64,000 nucleotides of DNA. It comes from Megachile rotundata. Lineage: Eukaryota > Arthropoda > Insecta > Hymenoptera > Megachilidae. Below the pieces are notes generated by a model. That model was given only the letters and a program-made list of their open reading frames with translations. It had not been told where the DNA came from and searched no databases. Positions 59,222-64,000 of this stretch are shown here, piece after piece. The position numbers were made by a program, and so were the translations under genes. How positions within the stretch are numbered: the stretch's first letter is position 1; the number at the start of each line of letters is the position of its first letter. The stretch spans positions 102,229 through 166,228 of the forward strand of contig NW_027473715.1 of the NCBI RefSeq assembly GCF_050947335.1. Reading direction: 5' to 3'.

Positions 59222-61080
59222 TTATCAATCTAACTCATATTATTAGCCATATTATGCTTATATGATCGACAGAACGACAATTACTACACTTATTACACCC
59301 ACTATTATCAATCTAACTCATATTATTAACCATATTATGCAGATATGATCGATAGAACGACAATTACTTTACTCACTACTCTTATTATTATCAATCTAAC
59401 TCATATTATTAGTCATATTATGCTTATATGATCGATAGAACGACAATTACTATACTCATTACTCTTATTATTATCAATCTAACTCATTTTATTAGCCATA
59501 TTATGCTTATATGATCGATAGGACGTCAATTAGTATACTTTTTACTCTTATTATTATCAATCTAACTCATATTATTAACCACATTATGCAAATATGATCG
59601 ATAGAACGACAATTACTATACTTATTACTCTTATTATTATCAATCTAACTCATATTATTAGCAATATTATGCTTATATGATCGATAGAACGACAATTACT
59701 ATACTTATTAGTCTTATTATTATCAATCTAACTCATATTATTAGCCATATTATGCTTATGTGATCGAAAGAACGATAATTACTATACTTATTACTCTTAT
59801 TATTATCAATCTAACTCATATTATTAGCCATATTATGCTTATGTGATCGATAGAACCACAATTACTATACTTATTACTCTTATTATTATCAATCTAACTC
59901 ATATTATTAGCCATATTATGCTTATATGATCGACAGAACGACAATTACTACACTTATTACACCCACTATTATCAATCTAACTCATATTATTAACCATATT
60001 ATGCAGATATGATCGATAGAACGACAATTACTTTACTCACTACTCTTATTATTATCAATCTAACTCATATTATTAGTCATATTATGCTTATATGATCGAT
60101 AGAACGACAATTACTATACTCATTACTCTTATTATTATCAATCTAACACATATTATTAGCCATATTATGCCTATATGATCGATAGGACGAAAATTACTAT
60201 ACTAATTACTCTTATTATTATCAATCTAACTCATATTATTAGCCATATTATGCTTATATGATCGATAGGACGACAATTACTATACTCACTACTCTTATTG
60301 TTATCAATTTAACTCATATTATTAGCCATGTTATGCTTATATGATCGATAGAACGACAACTACTATACTTATTAGTCTTATTATTATCAATTAACTCATA
60401 TTATTAGCCACATTATGCTTATGTGATCGAAGGAACGATAATTACTATACTTATTATTCTTATTTTTATCAACCTAACTCATATTATTAGCCATATTATG
60501 CTTAAATGATCGATAGAACGACAATTACTATAACCATTACTCTTATTATTATCAATCTAACTCATATCATTAGCCATATTAACCTTAAATGATCGATAGA
60601 ACGACAATTACTATACTCATTACTCTCATTATTATCAATCTAACTCATATTATTAGCCATATTATGCTTATATTATCGACAGAACGACAATTACTATTCT
60701 TATTACACTCCCTGTTATCAATCTAACTCATATTATTAACCATATTATGCTTATATGATCGATAGAACGACAATTACTATACTTATTAGTCTTATCATTA
60801 TCAATTAACTCATATTATTAGCCATATTATGCTTATATGATCGATAGGACGAAAATTACTATACTTATTACTCTTATTATTATCAATCTAACTCATATTA
60901 TTAACCTTATTATGCAAATATGATCGATAGGACGACAATTACTATACTTATTACTCTTATTATTATCAATCTAACGCATACTATTAGCCATATTATGCTT
61001 ATGTGGTCGATAGAACGACAATTACTATACTTATTACTCTTATTATTATCAATCTAACTCATATTATTAGCCATATTATG
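59222..61080. repeat. Block repeated 36 monomers later, copy 2
   Basis: This is the partner of 56,237-58,095. It is entered from a unit ending TTGTTATC at 59,220, which belongs to the preceding 8-monomer module. After it, three monomers (including GATAGGGCG near 61,090 and CATTATGATTAAATG near 61,160) intervene before the CAATTGCTATAC unit at 61,351. Confidence 0.87.
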
Positions 61081-61509
61081 CTTATATGATCGATAGGGCG
61101 ACAATTACTATACTCACTACTCTTATTGTTATCAATCTAACTCATATTATTAGCCACATTATGATTAAATGATCGATAGGACGACAATTACTATACTTAT
61201 TACTCTTATTATTATCAATCTAACGCATACTATTAGCCATATTATGCTTATGTGGTCGATAGAACGACAATTACTATACTTATTACTCTTATTATTATCA
61301 ATCTAACTCATATTATTAGCCATATTATGCTTATATGATCGACAGAACGACAATTGCTATACTTATTACATTCACTATTATTAATCTAACAGATATTATT
61401 AACCATATTATGCAGATATCATCGATAGAACGACAATTACTATACTTATTACTCTTATTATTATCAATCTAACTCATATTATTAGCCATATTATGCTTAT
61501 ATGATCGAT

Positions 61510-62339
61510 AGGACGACAATTACTATACTCACTACTCTTATTATTATCAATCTAACTCATATTATTAGCCATATTATGCTTATATGATCGATAGGACGAC
61601 AATTACTATACTCACTACTCTTATTGTTATCAATCTAACTCATATTATTAGCCATATTATGCTTATATGATCGATAGGACGACAATTACTATACTCATTA
61701 CTCTCATTATTATCAATCTAACTCATATTATTAGCCATATTATGCTTATATTATCGACAGAACGACAATTACTATTCTTATTACACTCCCTGTTATCAAT
61801 CTAACTCATATTATTAACCATATTATGCTTATATGATCGGTAGAACGATAATTACTATACTTATTACTCTTATTATTATCAATCTAACTCATATTATTAG
61901 CCATATTATGCTTATATGATCGATAGGACGACAATTACTATACTCACTACTCTTATTATTATCAATCTAACTCATATTATTAGCCATATTATGCTTATAT
62001 GATCGATAGGACGACAATTACTATACTCACTACTCTTATTGTTATCAATCTAACTCATATTATTAGCCATATTATGCTTATATGATCGATAGGACGACAA
62101 TTACTATACTCATTACTCTCATTATTATCAATCTAACTCATATTATTAGCCATATTATGCTTATATTATCGACAGAACGACAATTACTATTCTTATTACA
62201 CTCCCTGTTATCAATCTAACTCATATTATTAACCATATTATGCTTATATGATCGGTAGAACGATAATTACTATACTTATTACTCTTATTATTATCAATCT
62301 AACTCATATTATTAGCCATATTATGCTTATATGATCGAT
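61510..62339. repeat. Five-monomer tandem duplication (415 bp x 2)
   Basis: Five full-length monomers (AGGACG/TCACTACTC; AGGACG/TTGTTATC; AGGACG/CTCTCATT; TTATCGACAG/TTACACTCCCTG; CGGTAGAACG) occur at 61,510-61,924 and again at 61,925-62,339. TTATCGACAG lies at 61,751 and 62,166, 415 bases apart. I noticed no base difference between the copies. The same five units stand only once near 58,193. Confidence 0.9.
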
Positions 62340-62915
62340 AGAACGACAATTACTATACTTATTACTCTTATTATTATCAATCTCACTCATATTATGAGAC
62401 ATATTATGCTTATATGATCGATAGAACGACAATTACTATACTTATTACTCTTATTATTATCAATCTAACTCATACTATTAGCCATATTATGCTTATATGA
62501 TCGATAGGACGACAATTACTATACTCACTACTCTTATTGTTATCAATCTAACTCATATTATTAGCCATATTATGCTTATATGATCGATAGAACGACAACT
62601 ACTATACTTATTAGTCTTATTCTTATCAATTACCTCATATTATTAGCCATGTTATGCTTATGTGATCGAAGGAACGATAATTACTATACTTATTATTCTT
62701 ATTTTTATCAACCTAACTCATATTATTAGCCATATTATGCTTAAATGATCGATAGAACGACAATTACTATACTCATTACTCTCATTATTATCAATCTAAC
62801 TCATATTATTAGCCATATTATGCTTATATTATCGACAGAACGACAATTACTATTCTTATTACACTCACTGTTATCAATCTAACTCATATTATTAACCATA
62901 TTATGCTTATATGAT

Positions 62916-64000
62916 CGATAGGACGAAAATTACTCTACTTATTACTCTTATTATTATCAATCTAACTCATATTATTAACCATATTATGCAAATATGATCG
63001 ATAGAACGACAATTACTATACTCATTACTCTTATTATTATCAATCTAACTCATATTATTAGCCATATTATGCTTATATGATCGATAGGACGACAATTACT
63101 ATACTTGTTACTATTATTATTATCAATCTAACTCATATTATTAGCCATATTATGCTTATATGATCGATAGGACGACAATTACTATACTCACTACTCTTAT
63201 TGTTATCAATCTAACTCATATTATTAGCCATATTATGGTTATATGATCGATAGAACGACAACTACTATACTTATTAGTCTTATTATTATCAATTACCTCA
63301 TATTATTAGCCATGTTATGCTTATATGATCGAAGGAACGATAATTACTATACTTATTATTCTTATTTTTATCAACCTAACTCATATTATTAGCCATATTA
63401 TGCTTAAATGATCGATAGAACGACAATTACTATACTCATTACTCTCATTATTATCAATCTAACTCATATTATTAGCCATATTATGCTTATATTATCGACA
63501 GAACGACAATTACTATTCTTATTACACTCCCTGTTATCAATCTAACTCATATTATTAACCATATTATGCTTATATGATCGGTAGAACGATAATTACTATA
63601 CTTATTACTCTTATTATTATCAATCTAACTCATATTATTAGCCATATTATGCTTATATGATCGATAGAACGACAATTACTATACTTATTACTCTTATTAT
63701 TATCAATCTCACTCATATTATGAGCCATATTATGCTTATATGATCGATAGGACGACAATTACTATACTTATTACTCTTATTATTATCAATCTAACTCATA
63801 TTATTAACCACATTATGCAAATATGATCGATAGAACGACAACTACTATACTTATTAGTCTTATTATTATCAATTACCTCATATTATTAGCCATGTTATGC
63901 TTATGTGATCGAAGGAACGATAATTACTATACTTATCACTCTTATTATTATCAATCTAACTCATTTTATTAGCCATATTATGCTTATATGATCGATAGGA
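62916..64000. repeat. Right-end block, copy of 53,382-54,466
   Basis: The last 1,085 bases match 53,382-54,466 at an offset of 9,534. One difference seen is ACTCTACTT near 62,934 against ACTATACTT near 53,400. Anchors are ACAACTAC at 63,258 and 63,838, partners of those at 53,724 and 54,304. The match is still running at the window edge, so the duplicated segment is longer than shown. Confidence 0.88.
63958..64000. repeat. Partial monomer at the right edge (43 bp)
   Basis: The last unit begins AACTCATTTTATTAGCC and stops at GATCGATAGGA, unit position 43. The window boundary cuts it; nothing suggests that the array ends here. Confidence 0.95.

Larger units (their letters stand above)
40335..63880. 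repeat. 82-bp variant monomers of Domain II (33 units)
   Basis: These units lack the C at unit position 82, giving TCAATTAACTC or, with a further A-to-C change, TCAATTACCTC. They begin near 40,335 and are last seen near 63,871. Most follow a TTATTAGTCTTA tail, and the TCAATTACC form is usually followed by a GCCATGTTATGC unit, so the deletion travels with linked substitutions and probably arose once or twice and then spread by duplication. No such unit was seen in Domain I. Confidence 0.88.
1..64000. repeat. 83-bp satellite DNA array filling the window
   Basis: Every part of the window is a head-to-tail copy of one 83-bp monomer, all in the same orientation. Counting from the first base of the conserved AACTCAT box, monomer starts fall at 1, 84, 167, 250 and so on. 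There are 771 complete units and a 43-bp partial unit at the end. The consensus has 29 A, 34 T, 14 C and 6 G. Landmarks are AACTCAT at unit positions 1-7, TTAGCC at 12-17, GATCGATAG at 33-41, AACGACAATT at 42-51 and TCAATCT at 77-83. Units differ from one another mostly by a handful of substitutions. No inversion, transposon, unique spacer or gene interrupts the array, so all stretches without genes hold only this satellite. Both ends are cut by the window. Chromosomal satellite of a eukaryote is the natural reading; the species and family name are unknown to me. Confidence 0.98.
40200..64000. repeat. Domain II: satellite with 82-bp units and 8/9-monomer modules
   Basis: From about 40,200 the same monomer continues with a different variant set. 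Typical are ATAGGACGAC (unit position 42), GATCGGTAGAACGATAATT (38 and 47), GTGATCGAAGGAACG (31, 39, 40), CTTAAATG (30) and TTATCGACAG (33 and 39), plus TCACTACTCTTATTGTTATC tails. I count 33 units of 82 bp, each lacking the C at unit position 82, and one 80-bp unit near 49,225. With those allowed for, the 23,785 bases from 40,173 to 63,958 equal exactly 287 units, so I believe no other net indel is present. The order of variants follows an 8- or 9-unit module that is truncated, extended and duplicated along the domain. Confidence 0.92.

Noticed and set aside
1..64000. Open reading frames on either strand
   Set aside because: The consensus closes all six frames within one to two monomers, and the 83-base length shifts frame at each unit. 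Any longer open stretch would come from chance variants. There is no start signal, codon bias or protein similarity to support a gene.
1..64000. CRISPR array (regular direct repeats)
   Set aside because: Units are contiguous and similar along all 83 bp, with no unique spacers between short repeats and no cas genes. Size and homogeneity are those of satellite DNA.
1..64000. CENP-B box
   Set aside because: I looked for TTCG followed by CGGG at the expected spacing on both strands. The CGAAGG units give TTCG on the minus strand, but the rest of the box is absent.
1..64000. Telomeric repeat (TTAGG or TTAGGG)
   Set aside because: TTAGG appears singly in ATTAGGCAT variant monomers but never in tandem.
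1..64000. DREF/BEAF-like site (TATCGATA, CGATA)
   Set aside because: The unit has ATCGATAG, one base from the DREF palindrome. With the species unknown and the motif short, the resemblance in an AT-rich repeat has no weight by itself.
1..64000. TATA box, promoter or rho-independent terminator
   Set aside because: TTATAT and T-rich stretches occur in every monomer as a consequence of 76% A+T. No hairpin followed by a T run and no single-copy context supports regulatory calls.
1..64000. Mitochondrial or plastid AT-rich control region
   Set aside because: Tandem repeats occur there, but more than 64 kb of one satellite without any organelle gene does not fit.

Overview
The whole 64,000-base window is one uninterrupted AT-rich satellite DNA array. 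I see no gene, RNA gene, transposon or unique sequence anywhere in it. The repeat unit is 83 bp, about 24% G+C, with C outnumbering G on the + strand. An exact consensus unit lies at 8,301-8,383. Counting units gives 771 complete monomers plus a 43-bp partial one at the right edge. The array runs off both ends, so its true size is unknown. A homogeneous tandem array of this size points to a eukaryotic chromosome, most likely constitutive heterochromatin (centromere, pericentromere, subtelomere, sex or B chromosome). Nothing here identifies the species, and I do not recognise the satellite family.

Two domains meet at about 40,200. Domain I (1 to ~40,200; 484 monomers) is rigid in length: monomer starts fall on an exact 83-base grid from base 1 to 40,173. 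The only small indels seen are three that cluster at 32,866-33,371 and cancel out (-2, +1, +1). Its long-range order is in blocks of 25, 26, 35 and 53 monomers. Within it, 3,083-14,732 was copied almost unchanged to 19,102-32,743, the second copy having lost one monomer and gained a 25-monomer tandem duplication. Domain II (~40,200 to 64,000; 287 full monomers) uses different diagnostic variants and contains 33 monomers of 82 bp, all missing the same base, plus one of 80 bp. Its order is built on an 8- or 9-monomer module (663 or 746 bp), and it holds a 3,480-bp (42-monomer) tandem duplication in which I found only two differences.

The arrangement fits repeated unequal exchange and block duplication with monomer register kept. 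Several block ends lie inside monomers, and block-to-block offsets are whole numbers of monomers once the short ones are allowed for. No protein-level function can be assigned. What this DNA may do is structural (chromatin, possibly centromere), and that is inference.
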